Positions 17,027 to 28,832 of a stretch of DNA of 56,882 nucleotides are shown here, piece by piece. The notes beneath the pieces were generated by a model. The model saw only the letters and a program-made list of their open reading frames with translations. It made no database searches and had not been told where the DNA came from. Every line of letters begins with the position of its first letter. Position 1 is the stretch's first letter. Where the stretch lies: positions 1 through 56,882 of the forward strand of contig VGHK01000012.1 in assembly GCA_016868305.1 (NCBI GenBank). The letters are read 5' to 3'. This DNA comes from Betaproteobacteria bacterium (GTDB lineage Bacteria > Pseudomonadota > Gammaproteobacteria > Burkholderiales > Burkholderiaceae_A). A program made the position numbers and the translations under genes.

Positions 17027-18829
17027 ATGGCTTCGATTGCCCTACTTCCAGATACCTTGATTAGCCAGATCGCTGCAGGCGAAGTGATCGAGCGACCAGC
17101 TTCGGTGGTCAAGGAGCTACTGGACAATGCCCTGGATGCCCTGGCCCAACACATTTCGGTAACGCTCGAAGACGGGGGCAGCCGCAGCATCCGTATCCGT
17201 GACGATGGCCTCGGCATTGCTGCCGAGGATCTGCCTCTGGCCGTAGCCCGCCACGCCACAAGCAAGATTCGTAGCCTTGAGGACCTCGAGCAGGTCAAGA
17301 GCCATGGGTTTCGCGGAGAGGCGCTCGCGGCAATTGCCTCGGTAGCCCAGGTATCGATTACCAGCTGCACCGCAAAGAGTAACCATGCCCATCGCCTCGC
17401 CAATGAACAAGGCCGGTGGCAGGTAAGCCCGGCCTCTGGGGGGCAGGGCACCCTCGTGGAGGTCTTGGGGCTTTTTCACCATGTTCCGGCTCGCCGTCGG
17501 TTTTTGAAGAGTCCGGCAACCGAGTTCAGCCATGCCAAAGAGGCCTGGACCCGTGCCGCCCTTTCCCGGCCCGACTGCGCCTTTGAGCTCAGTCATAACG
17601 GCCGCGTCGTGGCCGCCCTGGCAGCGGAATCAGAGGGGCGGCGTGTGGCGCGACTGCTCGACACAGCCCCAGACCGGCTGCGTGAGGTTCGGTACGAGGC
17701 GGGCCCTCTGCAGCTTAGCGCATGGCTACAGTCGCCCACAGACGCACAGGGCCGGGCAGGCGACCGCCAGTATTTTTTTGTCAATGGGCGTTGTGTGCGA
17801 GACCGCACATTGGCCCATGCCTTGCGCACGGCCTATGCGGATATTCTGCATGGCGATCGGCAGCCTCGGTTTGTGGTGTTTCTGGAGATTGCGCCAGAGG
17901 CGGTGGATGTCAATGTCCATCCGGCCAAGGCCGAGGTGCGCTTTCGCGAGGGCCATGCGGTCTATCAGGCCGTGCTCAAGGCCTGCCGAGAGGGGCTTGC
18001 CCGGCCCCTGGGGCTCGACCAGGGGATCCCCATGGTAACGGCAGGTACTGCGGCCCCAGACACAGATGCCACAGCCCTGGCGGCCGACCCATCAGCGTCA
18101 GTGGAGCGGCTCCTGCGAACCTCTGGCGGCCCGGCGCATCAGTTTCCCCTGGCCATGCATAGCCCATGGTCAGCAACACGCGCAGAGTTCCTGCGCGAAC
18201 CGGCACAGCCCGCATGGGGATCGGCGACTGCGGGAGCGTCCTGGGGCAATGACGACCATCCGCTGGGGTTTGCCCTGGCGCAGTTACACGGGATTTATAT
18301 TCTTGCCCAGAATCGTCAGGGCCTCATTTTGGTAGACATGCATGCGGCCCACGAGCGCATCGTCTATGAGCGGCTTAAGGCCGAGTCGCGCGGCCAGATG
18401 CAGAGGCTGCTGGAGCCCGTGGCGCTTTCTGCAAACCCCTTGGAGCGTGAGACCGCGGTAAAGCATCGGTCTGTCTTGGAAGACCTTGGGTTTTCGATTT
18501 CTCTGCTCTCTGCCGATAGCCTTGCGATACGGGGAGTTCCCACGCTGCTAAGCCAGGCAAGCGTCGAGCCCCTGGTGCGCGATACCCTGCGGGAGCTCGC
18601 ACAGCATGGCCAGACCTATGCGGCAACCGAGGCGCGGGATGCCATTCTCGCCTCAATGGCCTGTCATGGGGCGGTGCGCGCGCACCGCAGCCTTTCTATT
18701 CCAGAGATGAATAGCCTATTGCGCGACATGGAGCGCACTGAGCGCGCCGATCAATGTAACCATGGAAGGCCCACCTGGGTTGCGCTTGATCTGAAGACCC
18801 TCGACCGGCTTTTTTTCCGGGGCCAGTAG
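17027..18829 (+). CDS. mutL: DNA mismatch repair protein MutL
   Basis: 600-aa GHKL ATPase of methyl-independent mismatch repair. The N-terminal ATPase shows [20 protein letters not shown] (Glu and Asn of the ATP site kept), DDGLGI, TSKI and [11 protein letters not shown]. The C-terminal domain carries [12 protein letters not shown], a DxHA(x)2E(x)4E endonuclease-type motif with Met in place of the usual Gln, plus [10 protein letters not shown] and CNHGRPT, so a latent nicking activity is likely, unlike E. coli MutL. Start is ATG 17027, 22 nt after the amidase stop; a longer upstream frame only reads through amiC and is ignored. Confidence 0.95.
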   Translation: MASIALLPDTLISQIAAGEVIERPASVVKELLDNALDALAQHISVTLEDGGSRSIRIRDDGLGIAAEDLPLAVARHATSKIRSLEDLEQVKSHGFRGEALAAIASVAQVSITSCTAKSNHAHRLANEQGRWQVSPASGGQGTLVEVLGLFHHVPARRRFLKSPATEFSHAKEAWTRAALSRPDCAFELSHNGRVVAALAAESEGRRVARLLDTAPDRLREVRYEAGPLQLSAWLQSPTDAQGRAGDRQYFFVNGRCVRDRTLAHALRTAYADILHGDRQPRFVVFLEIAPEAVDVNVHPAKAEVRFREGHAVYQAVLKACREGLARPLGLDQGIPMVTAGTAAPDTDATALAADPSASVERLLRTSGGPAHQFPLAMHSPWSATRAEFLREPAQPAWGSATAGASWGNDDHPLGFALAQLHGIYILAQNRQGLILVDMHAAHERIVYERLKAESRGQMQRLLEPVALSANPLERETAVKHRSVLEDLGFSISLLSADSLAIRGVPTLLSQASVEPLVRDTLRELAQHGQTYAATEARDAILASMACHGAVRAHRSLSIPEMNSLLRDMERTERADQCNHGRPTWVALDLKTLDRLFFRGQ

Positions 18830-18830
18830 C

Positions 18831-19823
18831 ATGGCCTTTTGCCTTATTGGGCCGACTGCGTCGGGAAAATCGGCGCTTGCCATGGCGCTGGCCCAGTCGG
18901 GCAGCCTGGGCCCGGTTGAGATCGTGAGCCTAGACTCGGCGCAGGTCTATCGCCACATGGATATCGGCACCGCCAAACCCTCAGCCGCGGAGCAACGGGC
19001 ACTGCCCCACCACTTGATTGACTGCCGTGACCCCGAGGAGGCCTATTCGGTTGCGCAGTACCTGCAGGATGCGCGAGCGGCTGTTGCAACTATTGCAGGT
19101 CGGGGCAGCACGCCGCTTCTGGTGGGAGGCACGATGCTCTACTTCAATGCCCTGCGGCAAGGCATCGACGACCTTCCGGCGGTGCCCGCGCACCACCGAA
19201 AAGCCCTTGCCGAAGAGGCCGCAGAGCGGGGATGGCCTGCCCTGCACGCGGATCTGCAGCAGGTGGACCCGGTAACCGCACAGAGACTCGCACCCACCGA
19301 TGCCCAGCGCATCTCGCGTGCGCTGGAGGTATGGCGTCACACGGGCAGGCCGCTCTCGGCGTTTCATACCCGCGGCCTGACTGAGGCAGAGGCCGCAGAC
19401 AGGGGTGACAGGGCGCACAGGCCTGCGGCATTCTCACCCATGCCCCTGCGCGTGATTGCGCTGCAGCCCGAGGACCGCGCCTGGATGCATCGCAGGATCG
19501 CCGATCGGTTTGACCAGATGCTGCAGCAAGGGTTTTTGCAGGAGGTTGCGGCGCTACGCCAGCGCCCGCATCTGGTGCCTGAGATGCCCAGTATGCGCAC
19601 CGTGGGATACCGCCAGGCCTGGGCGCACCTTGCGGGGCAGACAGACTTCGAACCCTTTTGCCAGCAGGCAGTGGCTGCCACGCGGCAGCTGGCCAAGCGG
19701 CAGATTACCTGGCTGCGCAGCTTTCAGAACATTGACCGCATCGACCCTTCGGCCGCAAACAGCCCGACTGGGATGACACTTGCCCAGCAACTGGCACGGG
19801 CGGAGGCGCTGTGGGGCCGCTAG
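18831..19823 (+). CDS. miaA: tRNA dimethylallyltransferase MiaA
   Basis: 330-aa enzyme that adds an isopentenyl group to A37 of tRNAs reading UNN codons. The N-terminal P-loop is [14 protein letters not shown], followed by [18 protein letters not shown], the [11 protein letters not shown] stretch and [11 protein letters not shown], all diagnostic. It starts one base after the mutL stop, so mutL-miaA is tightly coupled. Its TAG stop overlaps the purM stop on the other strand through a shared CTAG. Confidence 0.96.
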   Translation: MAFCLIGPTASGKSALAMALAQSGSLGPVEIVSLDSAQVYRHMDIGTAKPSAAEQRALPHHLIDCRDPEEAYSVAQYLQDARAAVATIAGRGSTPLLVGGTMLYFNALRQGIDDLPAVPAHHRKALAEEAAERGWPALHADLQQVDPVTAQRLAPTDAQRISRALEVWRHTGRPLSAFHTRGLTEAEAADRGDRAHRPAAFSPMPLRVIALQPEDRAWMHRRIADRFDQMLQQGFLQEVAALRQRPHLVPEMPSMRTVGYRQAWAHLAGQTDFEPFCQQAVAATRQLAKRQITWLRSFQNIDRIDPSAANSPTGMTLAQQLARAEALWGR

Positions 19824-20914
19824 GCCGATGGACGAATGACCACCTGATCAGCATGTGTTCCTCGAGGTCGCACCGACCCAATCCTGTAGACGCGCTCACC
19901 CTGCATGGTGAGGGTGGCGGCAACGGCATCGGCCTGATCGGGCGCAACGGCCGCCACCATGCCAATGCCACAGTTAAACACCCGAAACATCTCCTGCGCA
20001 TTGATCTGACCCTGGGCCTGAATCCATTGCATCACCGGGGGCTGTGGCCAGGAGTCTGGATTGACTTCTGCCAACAAGTGCCCGGGCAGAACCCTGGGCA
20101 GGTTTCCGGTGATGCCCCCGCCGGTAATATGCGCCAGGGCGTGCACGGCCTGGGGGTGGGCCTTAAGAGCCGCAAGCACCGATTTGACATAGATTCGCGT
20201 GGGCGCCATTACGAGCGCATCGAGCGTCTGGTCTGGGCCTACACCCAAGGTGGGCGGAAGTCGCACTGACTGAAGCGCCTGGTCTGAAATGCCGCCGCAG
20301 GCTTTCTGCAGAACCGCGCGCACCAGCGAATAGCCATTGCTGTGAAAGCCGCTAGACAGCACGCCCAGAAGGCAGTCCCCTTCAGCCACGGCCTGAGAGG
20401 ATAGTATCTGTGACTTCTCTACCACCCCAACAGCAAAGCCTGCAAGATCGTACTCGCCGTCGGCATACATGCCAGGCATCTCGGCGGTTTCGCCGCCAAT
20501 AAGGGCGCAGCCCGACTGCAGACAGCCCTCGGCAATACCCGCAACGACCGCGGCACCGGTATCTACAGAAAGCCGGCCGGTTGCGAAGTAGTCGAGAAAG
20601 AAAAGTGGCTGGGCACCCTGGACAAGAATATCGTTGACACTCATGGCAACGAGGTCGATGCCAATAGTGTTGTGCCGGTTAAGCGCGAAGGCCAGTTTGA
20701 GCTTGGTGCCCACCCCATCGGTGCCCGACACCAGAATCGGCTCCTGGTAGCCTGAGGGTATCGCGCAGAGTGCACCAAAACCGCCAATGCCTGCCAGCAC
20801 CTCGGGCCGCAAAGTTGCCCGCGCCAGGGGCTTGATACGGTCCACCAGAGCGTCGCCCGCATCGATATCAACCCCCGCGTCACGGTAGGTCATGCCAGAG
20901 GATTTGGAGTTCAT
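19820..20914 (-). CDS. purM: phosphoribosylformylglycinamidine cyclo-ligase PurM
   Basis: AIR synthetase of purine biosynthesis, about 364 aa. Conserved stretches include [56 protein letters not shown] and [12 protein letters not shown] place the start at ATG 20914 ([12 protein letters not shown]); ATG 20893 is possible and the longer frame to 21037 runs into hda. It is divergent from hda with about 50 bases between the chosen starts, as in many Gram-negative bacteria where the two genes neighbour each other. Confidence 0.95.
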   Translation of the reverse strand: MNSKSSGMTYRDAGVDIDAGDALVDRIKPLARATLRPEVLAGIGGFGALCAIPSGYQEPILVSGTDGVGTKLKLAFALNRHNTIGIDLVAMSVNDILVQGAQPLFFLDYFATGRLSVDTGAAVVAGIAEGCLQSGCALIGGETAEMPGMYADGEYDLAGFAVGVVEKSQILSSQAVAEGDCLLGVLSSGFHSNGYSLVRAVLQKACGGISDQALQSVRLPPTLGVGPDQTLDALVMAPTRIYVKSVLAALKAHPQAVHALAHITGGGITGNLPRVLPGHLLAEVNPDSWPQPPVMQWIQAQGQINAQEMFRVFNCGIGMVAAVAPDQADAVAATLTMQGERVYRIGSVRPRGTHADQVVIRPSA

Positions 20915-20963
20915 GGATAGGGCAGGGGAAAATCCTGATTCTATGGCAGATCTGTCACCGGGC

Positions 20964-21821
20964 ATGACCGCCCAGGCTCCCCTTTCGCTGATGCAGCCCC
21001 CCGTTCCGCGACTGCGCGATGGCGTGGTGGGTCGCAATCAGCAGGCACTGTCTTGGCTTTCATGCTGGATGCAGGCTGCTGGCAGTAAGGCAGAAAGTAA
21101 TGCAGAGAGTAGGGCAGGGGCAGTGGGAGAGCATGAGTCAAAGCCAGATACTCCCCCCGCGATGGAAAGACAGCTGGCCTCCGCCCTGAGCCTCATGCTC
21201 TGGGGCGCCTCGGGGGCAGGCAAGACCTTCTGGCTTCAGGCCTGGGCAGGGCAGCCGCCCTGCCATGCCGTTTTCGATCTTCGTCATCCGGCTGAGACCG
21301 AGTCCCTCATTGCGGCCATAGCCGAGCAGCAGCACAAGCGCCTTTGGATAATCGACAATATCGATGCCGCCTCGGTTGCAGCCCAGCAGGCGCTCTTTGC
21401 GCTTTTTATTCGTCTGCAGCAAGACCGGCTTGGCAGGAAAGGCCCGGATGATGTCACAGCATCGGAACTCTCCCGGGTCATTGCCACTGCCAGCGCGGCG
21501 CCTGCGCAGCTGAAAGAACAGCTGCGCGATGACCTGCGTACCCGTCTTGGGCAAGGGCTGGTATTCGAACTGCATGAACTCAGTGACACCGAAAAGGTCC
21601 AAGCCTTACGCGAGCGAGCCTTTCGACTGGGCTGGATGGCCTCCCCCACCGTAGTCGACTACGACCATTTGTTTGCCTACATGCTGGCGCGGCTGCCAAG
21701 GCAACTGGGTAAGCTCATGCAGCTCTTAGACGCCCTAGACGCGCGGGCGCTTTCCCTAAAACGGGCGGTCACCCTGCCCCTTATGCGCAGCCTCTTAGAC
21801 GAGAACCTGAGTCTTTTTTGA
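20964..21821 (+). CDS. hda: DnaA regulatory inactivator Hda
   Basis: AAA+ DnaA-like protein, about 285 aa, that with the beta clamp stimulates hydrolysis of DnaA-bound ATP. I choose ATG 20964 because the next residues QAPLSL resemble the clamp-binding pentapeptide usual at the Hda N-terminus; ATG 20943 and 20892 are alternatives. Walker A is GASGAGKT, Walker B LWIIDNID, sensor 1 VIATAS, and the arginine-rich [11 protein letters not shown] and [14 protein letters not shown] follow. A polar stretch of about 40 residues (rich in Glu, Ser, Ala) lies between the clamp motif and Walker A and is longer than in E. coli Hda. Confidence 0.88.
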   Translation: MTAQAPLSLMQPPVPRLRDGVVGRNQQALSWLSCWMQAAGSKAESNAESRAGAVGEHESKPDTPPAMERQLASALSLMLWGASGAGKTFWLQAWAGQPPCHAVFDLRHPAETESLIAAIAEQQHKRLWIIDNIDAASVAAQQALFALFIRLQQDRLGRKGPDDVTASELSRVIATASAAPAQLKEQLRDDLRTRLGQGLVFELHELSDTEKVQALRERAFRLGWMASPTVVDYDHLFAYMLARLPRQLGKLMQLLDALDARALSLKRAVTLPLMRSLLDENLSLF

Positions 21822-21850
21822 TGCCTGCAAACCTACGGAGTCTTACCCCA

Positions 21851-22546
21851 ATGCCTAGCCAACCCACCCTGGCCCTATTTGACCTAGACCACACGCTGCT
21901 TCCCATGGACAGCGATGTGGCCTGGGCAGAGGAGCTCGTGCGTCGCGGGGTGGTGGATGCCGAATGGCACCGGCAGCGTAATGACCATTTCTTCGCCCAG
22001 TACAAGGCTGGCACTTTGGATATTGATGCATTCCTGGCCTTCCAGCTCGGCCCCCTGGCCGCCCATCCGCGGGGAACATTGGAAGCCTGGCGCGCGGAAT
22101 TTTTTGCGCGAGAGATCGCTCCACGCGTCCTTCCGCAGGCCTTAGCCCTGGTAGACCGGCATCAGAAAGAAGGCGCGCTTTGCGCAATCGTGACCGCGAC
22201 AAATGAGTTTATTACCGCGCCCATTGCTAAGGCATTCGGGGTGTCCCATTTAATCGCCACGCAGGTCGAGACCACCGAACAGGGGGAGTTCACCGGCAGG
22301 CCGCGCGGTCTTCCGAGTTTTCGGGAAGGAAAGGTAACCCGGGTGCAGCAGTGGCTTGCCACCATGGACCTAGGACTAGAGAGCTTCCATGCAAGCTACT
22401 TCTATAGCGACTCTGTCAACGACCTCCCGCTGCTGACCAAGGTAACCCATGCAGTGGCGGTTAACCCAGACGCACGATTAGCGCAGCATGCGCTGGAGAT
22501 GGGCTGGCCCGTGGTCGACCTGTTCGCATCCAAGGACGCTGCCTGA
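21851..22546 (+). CDS. HAD-IB family phosphatase
   Basis: 231-aa HAD-superfamily hydrolase, subfamily IB. Motif I is FDLDHTLLPMDSD (DxD), motif II IVTATN, and the acidic motif YFYSDSVNDLPLL. Such proteins are phosphoserine-phosphatase-like and in Burkholderiales commonly sit between hda and pcnB; the substrate is not established. ATG 21851 is preferred for its GGAG about 10 nt upstream; ATG 21821 overlaps the hda stop (TGATG) and would add ten residues. Confidence 0.85.
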   Translation: MPSQPTLALFDLDHTLLPMDSDVAWAEELVRRGVVDAEWHRQRNDHFFAQYKAGTLDIDAFLAFQLGPLAAHPRGTLEAWRAEFFAREIAPRVLPQALALVDRHQKEGALCAIVTATNEFITAPIAKAFGVSHLIATQVETTEQGEFTGRPRGLPSFREGKVTRVQQWLATMDLGLESFHASYFYSDSVNDLPLLTKVTHAVAVNPDARLAQHALEMGWPVVDLFASKDAA

Positions 22547-22559
22547 TACGCTCTGGCCT

Positions 22560-23951
22560 GTGATTAAAAAGCTTCTCCGCTCCCTCGCCCGGTTCGCCCC
22601 GGGCCATGCCAAGGGCCGCGGCCATGCGGGGGCCAGAGACCCGCATATTCATAAGGCAGCCCGGGTCGGGATTGACCGCAGAAACGTGTCAACAGGGGCT
22701 TTAAAGACCGTGGAAGGCCTTCAAAAGGCAGGCTTTAGGGCCTTTGTCGTGGGCGGGGCGGTGCGGGACCTGATGCTAGGAGTTCGCCCCAAAGACTTTG
22801 ACGTTGCCACGGATGCCACCCCAGAGGAAGTGCAGCGCGTCTTTCGTCGGGCCCGCATTATTGGCAGGCGTTTTCGTCTGGTCCATGTCTTGTTTGGCCC
22901 CGAGACCATCGAGGTATCTACCTTTCGCGCTGCCAATGCGGAAAACCTCGAGACCGATGCCCATGGAAGGGTGTTGCGTGACAATACCTTTGGCGAGCAG
23001 CATGAGGACGCCGCGAGGCGCGACTTCACCATTAATGCCCTGTACTACGATCCCCTAAGCGACACGGTGCTGGACTATCACCATGGTGTGGAAGACCTGC
23101 AGGCAAAAACACTGCGCATGATCGGCGATCCCGCCCAGCGCTATCGCGAGGATCCGGTTCGGATGCTGCGGGTAGTGCGATTTGCCGCAAAGCTTGGGTT
23201 TAAGACAGACCCCAAGACGATCGCACCGGTCAGCGAACTAGCCGACCTGATCCACAATGTGCCCGATGCGCGGCTTTTTGATGAAATGATCAAGCTGCTG
23301 CAGTCCGGGCAGGCCTTCGCGGGAATTGGCCAGCTGCGGGCCCAGGGGCTGCACCATGGCTGCCTTCCCCTAGTAGACCTGGTCTTGGAGCCCGAGGGTT
23401 CCGAGGCCCAGCAGGCGCAGGCCCTTGCCTTTGTCAGACAGGCACTCGCGGACACAGACCGCAGAGTGCATGAGGGAAAGCCCATCTCCGTGGGCTTTCT
23501 CTTTGCCGCCCTTCTCTGGAGCCCAGTGCACTTGCGATGGCGGTCGCTGCAGACAAACGGTCTGAATCCCATCCCTGCACTCATTCAGGCAATCGACGAG
23601 GTGATCGCTCGCGAGCTGGATGCCCTGGCGATTCCGCGTCGCTATGTCTCCGATATTCGCGAGATATGGCTGCTGCAGCCACGCTTTGAAAAGCGTACGG
23701 GACAGACACCCTTTCGTCTGCTGGCACACCTGCGATTCCGGGCGGGCTACGACTTCTTGCTGCTGCGCGACAGGGTCGGCCAGACGCCTTCCGGGCTTGG
23801 CGAATGGTGGACAGAATTCATCGATGCTGACGACCTCGGGCGGGCATCGCTGATTGCCTCGATCAAAGACCAAGGCCCCCGCGCGGGCGGAAGCAATGCA
23901 GGCGGACGTAGTCGGGGGCGCCGAAGAGCCAGAGCGGTGTCTTCGGCATGA
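22560..23951 (+). CDS. pcnB: poly(A) polymerase I PcnB
   Basis: 463-aa class II nucleotidyltransferase adding 3' poly(A) tails that promote RNA decay. Visible motifs: FVVGGAVRDLMLG with KDFDVATDATPEEV (the catalytic DxD), ARIIGRRFRLVHVLFG, which marks poly(A) polymerase rather than CCA-adding enzyme, DFTINALYYDP, and EDPVRMLRVVRFAAKLGF. The C-terminus is basic (RSRGRRRARA). Start is GTG 22560, 14 nt after the HAD phosphatase stop; longer frames lie inside that gene. It overlaps folK by 4 nt. Confidence 0.93.
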   Translation: MIKKLLRSLARFAPGHAKGRGHAGARDPHIHKAARVGIDRRNVSTGALKTVEGLQKAGFRAFVVGGAVRDLMLGVRPKDFDVATDATPEEVQRVFRRARIIGRRFRLVHVLFGPETIEVSTFRAANAENLETDAHGRVLRDNTFGEQHEDAARRDFTINALYYDPLSDTVLDYHHGVEDLQAKTLRMIGDPAQRYREDPVRMLRVVRFAAKLGFKTDPKTIAPVSELADLIHNVPDARLFDEMIKLLQSGQAFAGIGQLRAQGLHHGCLPLVDLVLEPEGSEAQQAQALAFVRQALADTDRRVHEGKPISVGFLFAALLWSPVHLRWRSLQTNGLNPIPALIQAIDEVIARELDALAIPRRYVSDIREIWLLQPRFEKRTGQTPFRLLAHLRFRAGYDFLLLRDRVGQTPSGLGEWWTEFIDADDLGRASLIASIKDQGPRAGGSNAGGRSRGRRRARAVSSA

Positions 23952-24556
23952 ACCGCACTGTGGTGGCCTTCGGTGCCAACCTGCCGTTTCAGGGGCGGGC
24001 ACCCTTTCTCACCTTTGCAGATGCCCTGGCAGTCCTGTGCGGGGCGGAGCCGCATAGGCTACGAGGCGTGGCGAGACTCTGGCGGTCTGCCCCCGTAGAG
24101 GCGCAGGGCCCCGATTTCTTCAATACAGCCGCCTGGATTGACACCCCCCTGTCGGCCGAAGCCTGGCTTGACCTGCTCTTAGAAACCGAGGCACGGTTTG
24201 GTCGTGTTCGGCCAGGCCTGCCGGGAACAGGCCATTTGCATAGGCCCGGGGGCCTTTCCGCAGCCCGCAGTCTAGACCTCGACCTCATCTGGTTTGAGGG
24301 GCAGCGTTCCGCCTCAGAGAGGCTCACTCTGCCCCATCCGCGCGCCGCAGAACGTGGTTTTGTACTCGGGCCCCTCTGCGACCTTCCAACGGAACTATTG
24401 CAAGACCTCCGTCTGCCCTGCCCACAGAACGGAGTGCCCGAAAGCGTGCAGACCCTTTGGGATGGCCTTCCGAGTGAGGCCCGCCAAGGCCTGGCAGCCA
24501 TCGATGCCATGGGCGACTGGCAGACTACCCAGCCCAAGGAGACGGCTGTTGTCTGA
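23948..24556 (+). CDS. folK: 2-amino-4-hydroxy-6-hydroxymethyldihydropteridine pyrophosphokinase FolK
   Basis: 202-aa HPPK of folate synthesis. Conserved features are VVAFGANLPFQG at the N-terminus, SAPVEAQGPDFFNTAAWIDT, the Mg-binding RSLDLDLIWF and LPHPRAAERGFVLGPL. A Gly/Pro-rich stretch near residues 85-105 is slightly longer than usual. ATGA overlap with pcnB indicates coupled translation, as in many proteobacteria. Confidence 0.92.
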   Translation: MNRTVVAFGANLPFQGRAPFLTFADALAVLCGAEPHRLRGVARLWRSAPVEAQGPDFFNTAAWIDTPLSAEAWLDLLLETEARFGRVRPGLPGTGHLHRPGGLSAARSLDLDLIWFEGQRSASERLTLPHPRAAERGFVLGPLCDLPTELLQDLRLPCPQNGVPESVQTLWDGLPSEARQGLAAIDAMGDWQTTQPKETAVV

Positions 24557-24605
24557 GGCGCCGAGCTGGAGGCCTGATGGCTATCGGCTTGCGGCCGGAA
24601 GGCCT

Positions 24606-26116
<1,511 letters not shown>

Positions 26117-26133
26117 GGCCGCAGTCGCCGTGG

Positions 26134-26229
26134 TTAGCGAATCAGTACCGCGACGATAAAACTGACCAGAAACACCACCCCCATCGTGAGAAGCAGGGGG
26201 CGGCTTGTCTTGGGCTTATCGGTATTCAC
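26134..26229 (-). CDS. candidate 31-aa single-span membrane peptide coupled to sucD
   Basis: Short ORF found by eye. GTG at 26229 overlaps the sucD TGA in a GTGA junction; it ends TAA at 26134. The peptide has a basic polar head (MNTDKPKTSRP) and one hydrophobic span (LLLTMGVVFLVSFIVAVLI) ending in Arg, the shape of a single-pass inner-membrane peptide with the N-terminus inside. I do not know a family. Coupling to sucD argues for expression; the weak ribosome site and absence of known homologues argue for caution. Confidence 0.5.
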   Translation of the reverse strand: MNTDKPKTSRPLLLTMGVVFLVSFIVAVLIR

Positions 26230-27110
26230 TTGAGCACTCTCTGAAGCAGTTTGCCCATCTCGGAGGGGTTCTTGGTGGTGCGGATTCCGCAGGCCTCCAT
26301 GATCTCAAGCTTGGCCTGGGCAGTATCAGCCCCGCCCGAAATGAGCGCGCCAGCATGCCCCATGCGCTTACCCGGAGGCGCAGTCACACCGGCAATAAAG
26401 CCCACCACGGGCTTTTTCATATTGTCCTTTGCCCACTGCGCGGCATTGACCTCGTCAGGCCCGCCGATCTCTCCGATCATGATCACTGCATCGGTGTCGG
26501 GGTCGTCATTAAACATTTTGAGAATGTCGATGTGCTTGAGCCCATTGATAGGATCGCCGCCGATGCCTACCGCTGAGGACTGGCCCAGGCCGAGTTCGGT
26601 AACCTGACCAACAGCCTCATAGGTGAGCGTGCCCGACCGCGACACGATGCCGATACGGCCCTTACGATGAATATGGCCCGGCATGATGCCGATCTTGATT
26701 TCATCGGGTGTGATGAGGCCCGGGCAGTTTGGGCCCAACAACAAGGTTTTTTTGCCCTCGGCCTTCATGCGGTTACGCACTACCATCATGTCTCGTACCG
26801 GGATTCCTTCGGTGATACAGATCGCCAGGTCTAGGTCGGCCTCTACGGCCTCCCATATGGCGTCTGCAGCCCCCGCCGGTGGTACATAGATAACGGACAC
26901 CGTAGCCCCGGTAGCCTTCTTCGCGTCACGCACCGACGCGTAAATGGGAATTCCCTCGAAGTCCTCGCCCGCCTTCTTTGGGTTAACGCCAGCGACCAAG
27001 CAGTTTTTGCCATTGGCGTAGTCGCGACACATACGTGTGTGAAACTGGCCGGTTTTTCCGGTAATGCCCTGGGTAATAACCTTCGTATTTTTATTGATGA
27101 GAATAGACAT
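26226..27110 (-). CDS. sucD: succinyl-CoA synthetase alpha subunit SucD
   Basis: 294-aa subunit of the TCA-cycle enzyme. Recognisable features: VITQGITGKTGQFHT at the N-terminus, GVNPKKAG, the nucleotide/CoA-binding TEGIPVRDM, GPNCPGLI, SRSGTLTYEA and the active-site GHAGALI carrying the phosphorylated histidine. A GGAG lies 5 nt before ATG. It is 12 nt downstream of sucC. A small ORF overlaps its stop. Confidence 0.97.
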   Translation of the reverse strand: MSILINKNTKVITQGITGKTGQFHTRMCRDYANGKNCLVAGVNPKKAGEDFEGIPIYASVRDAKKATGATVSVIYVPPAGAADAIWEAVEADLDLAICITEGIPVRDMMVVRNRMKAEGKKTLLLGPNCPGLITPDEIKIGIMPGHIHRKGRIGIVSRSGTLTYEAVGQVTELGLGQSSAVGIGGDPINGLKHIDILKMFNDDPDTDAVIMIGEIGGPDEVNAAQWAKDNMKKPVVGFIAGVTAPPGKRMGHAGALISGGADTAQAKLEIMEACGIRTTKNPSEMGKLLQRVLK

Positions 27111-27122
27111 AGGGCTCCCCGG

Positions 27123-28283
27123 TTACTGAACAGCCGCCACCACTTTTTGGGCGGCTTCGGCCATGGTGTCGGCTGCGATGATTGGAAGGCCGGAATCGGC
27201 CAGTATTTTTTTGCCCAGGTCTTCGTTGGTGCCCTTCATTCGGACAACCAAAGGAACCTTTAAGCCCACCGCCTTAGATGCAGTGATGACGCCCTCGGCA
27301 ATAACGTCGCATCGCATAATGCCCCCGAAGATATTCACGAGAATCGCTTTTACCTTGGGGTTGGACAGCATGATTTTGAAAGCCTCTGTTACTTTCTCGG
27401 CCGAGGCCCCACCGCCCACATCGAGAAAATTTGCGGGCTCAGCACCAAAGAGCTTTATGGTGTCCATGGTGGCCATGGCAAGACCCGCACCATTTACCAG
27501 ACACCCAATATTGCCATCGAGTTGAATGTAGGCAAGGTCGAATTTGCTGGCCTCGATCTCGGCGGGATCTTCTTCGTCGAGGTCACGCATTGCAACGATT
27601 TCAGGATGCCGATAGAGCGCGTTGGAGTCGAAGTTCCATTTGGCATCAAGCGCAATCACCTTGCCATCACCGGTGAGAATCAGGGGGTTGATTTCTGCAA
27701 GAGAGGCATCGGTTTCCCAGAATGCCTTGTAAAGCCCTTGGAGGATCACCCGGGCCTGGGCCAGAGACCCGGCGGGCACGCCAATTTTGGTGGCCAGGCC
27801 GTCAGCGTCGGCGTCGGTAAGACCGGTTGCGGGATCAACGAACACCTTGTGGATCTTTTCAGGGTGGCTATGGGCCACCGCTTCTATGTCCATGCCGCCT
27901 TCAGATGAGCCCATGACACAGACTTTTTGGGTTACCCGGTCGGTGACCACGGCAACGTAGAGTTCTTTTTTAATGTCGGCGCCTTCCTCGATCAGCAGCC
28001 GCCGTACCTTTTGGCCGTCAGGGCCAGTCTGGTGGGTCTTGAGCTGCATACCCAGAATTTGACTGGCGTAGGCTTTTACGTCGTCTAAGGACTTGGCCAC
28101 CTTAACGCCGCCGCCCTTGCCGCGACCCCCGGCATGAATCTGCGCCTTTACGACCCAGACTGAGCCTCCCAGGCTTTTGGCGGCTGCCACTGCCTCGTCA
28201 ACAGTAAAGCACGCAGTACACCTTGGCACTGCCACACCGTACCTGCGCAAGATCTCCTTGCCTTGATATTCGTGAATTTTCAT
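27123..28283 (-). CDS. sucC: succinyl-CoA synthetase beta subunit SucC
   Basis: 386-aa ATP-grasp subunit that forms ATP or GTP from succinyl-CoA. Family stretches: [63 protein letters not shown] and [16 protein letters not shown] use ATG 28283, preceded by GGAG at 8 nt; a start at 28292 adds three residues. It is transcribed with sucD. recX lies upstream on the same strand. Confidence 0.97.
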   Translation of the reverse strand: MKIHEYQGKEILRRYGVAVPRCTACFTVDEAVAAAKSLGGSVWVVKAQIHAGGRGKGGGVKVAKSLDDVKAYASQILGMQLKTHQTGPDGQKVRRLLIEEGADIKKELYVAVVTDRVTQKVCVMGSSEGGMDIEAVAHSHPEKIHKVFVDPATGLTDADADGLATKIGVPAGSLAQARVILQGLYKAFWETDASLAEINPLILTGDGKVIALDAKWNFDSNALYRHPEIVAMRDLDEEDPAEIEASKFDLAYIQLDGNIGCLVNGAGLAMATMDTIKLFGAEPANFLDVGGGASAEKVTEAFKIMLSNPKVKAILVNIFGGIMRCDVIAEGVITASKAVGLKVPLVVRMKGTNEDLGKKILADSGLPIIAADTMAEAAQKVVAAVQ

Positions 28284-28354
28284 TGCGCGCAACTCCCTAA
28301 TTTTTATTGGGGAATGTTAGCACGCAGGGGTTTCGATGACGGCTATCGGGGCAG

Positions 28355-28816
28355 TTATTGGCAATGGTCTGCCGAGAAACTCTGAGCGGCGATTCGAAAA
28401 TAGGTCTCAGCCGTAAAGCCACGGGCCAGCATAAAACGCAGTTGCTGCGCCTTTTCTTTTTCGGTTTGAGGTGGCTGGCCGAAACGGCGCTGCCAGGCAT
28501 GCAGCGCCCGATCGAATTCGGAAGACCTCAGACGCTGAGCCTCTTGGCGAACGAGCTCTGCAGGAACACCGTGATGCTGCAGCTCGGCCAGGATGCGTGC
28601 GGTTCCGTATTTGCTTTCGCGCTGCCGCACCCGTGACTCGACAAAGCGATGGCTGGAAAGGAGATTTTTGGCTTCGAGTTCGTTGAGCAGCTCGGTAAGC
28701 GCTGCCTCTGAGTCGGCATGGGTAGCAAGTTTTCGGGCAAGCTCGGTACGACTATGCTCACGACGGGCCAGGGCGGCAATGGCCCTGGCCCTAAGAGAGA
28801 TGGGCTTAGCAGGCAT
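28355..28816 (-). CDS. recX: regulatory protein RecX
   Basis: 153-aa helical repeat protein that modulates RecA filaments. It is rich in three-helix repeats, with SLRARAIAALARREHSRTEL at the N-terminus and YGTARILAELQHHGV in the middle; the C-terminus holds KAQQLRFMLARGFTAETYFR. It follows recA by 146 bases on the same strand, the usual order, and so may share the LexA-controlled transcript. Confidence 0.92.
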   Translation of the reverse strand: MPAKPISLRARAIAALARREHSRTELARKLATHADSEAALTELLNELEAKNLLSSHRFVESRVRQRESKYGTARILAELQHHGVPAELVRQEAQRLRSSEFDRALHAWQRRFGQPPQTEKEKAQQLRFMLARGFTAETYFRIAAQSFSADHCQ

Positions 28817-28832
28817 AGCAAGGGGGCGTAAG

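Noticed and set aside
26205-26607. Plus-strand ORFs opposite sucD
   Set aside because: They are complementary-frame artefacts with no ribosome site; sucD accounts for this DNA.
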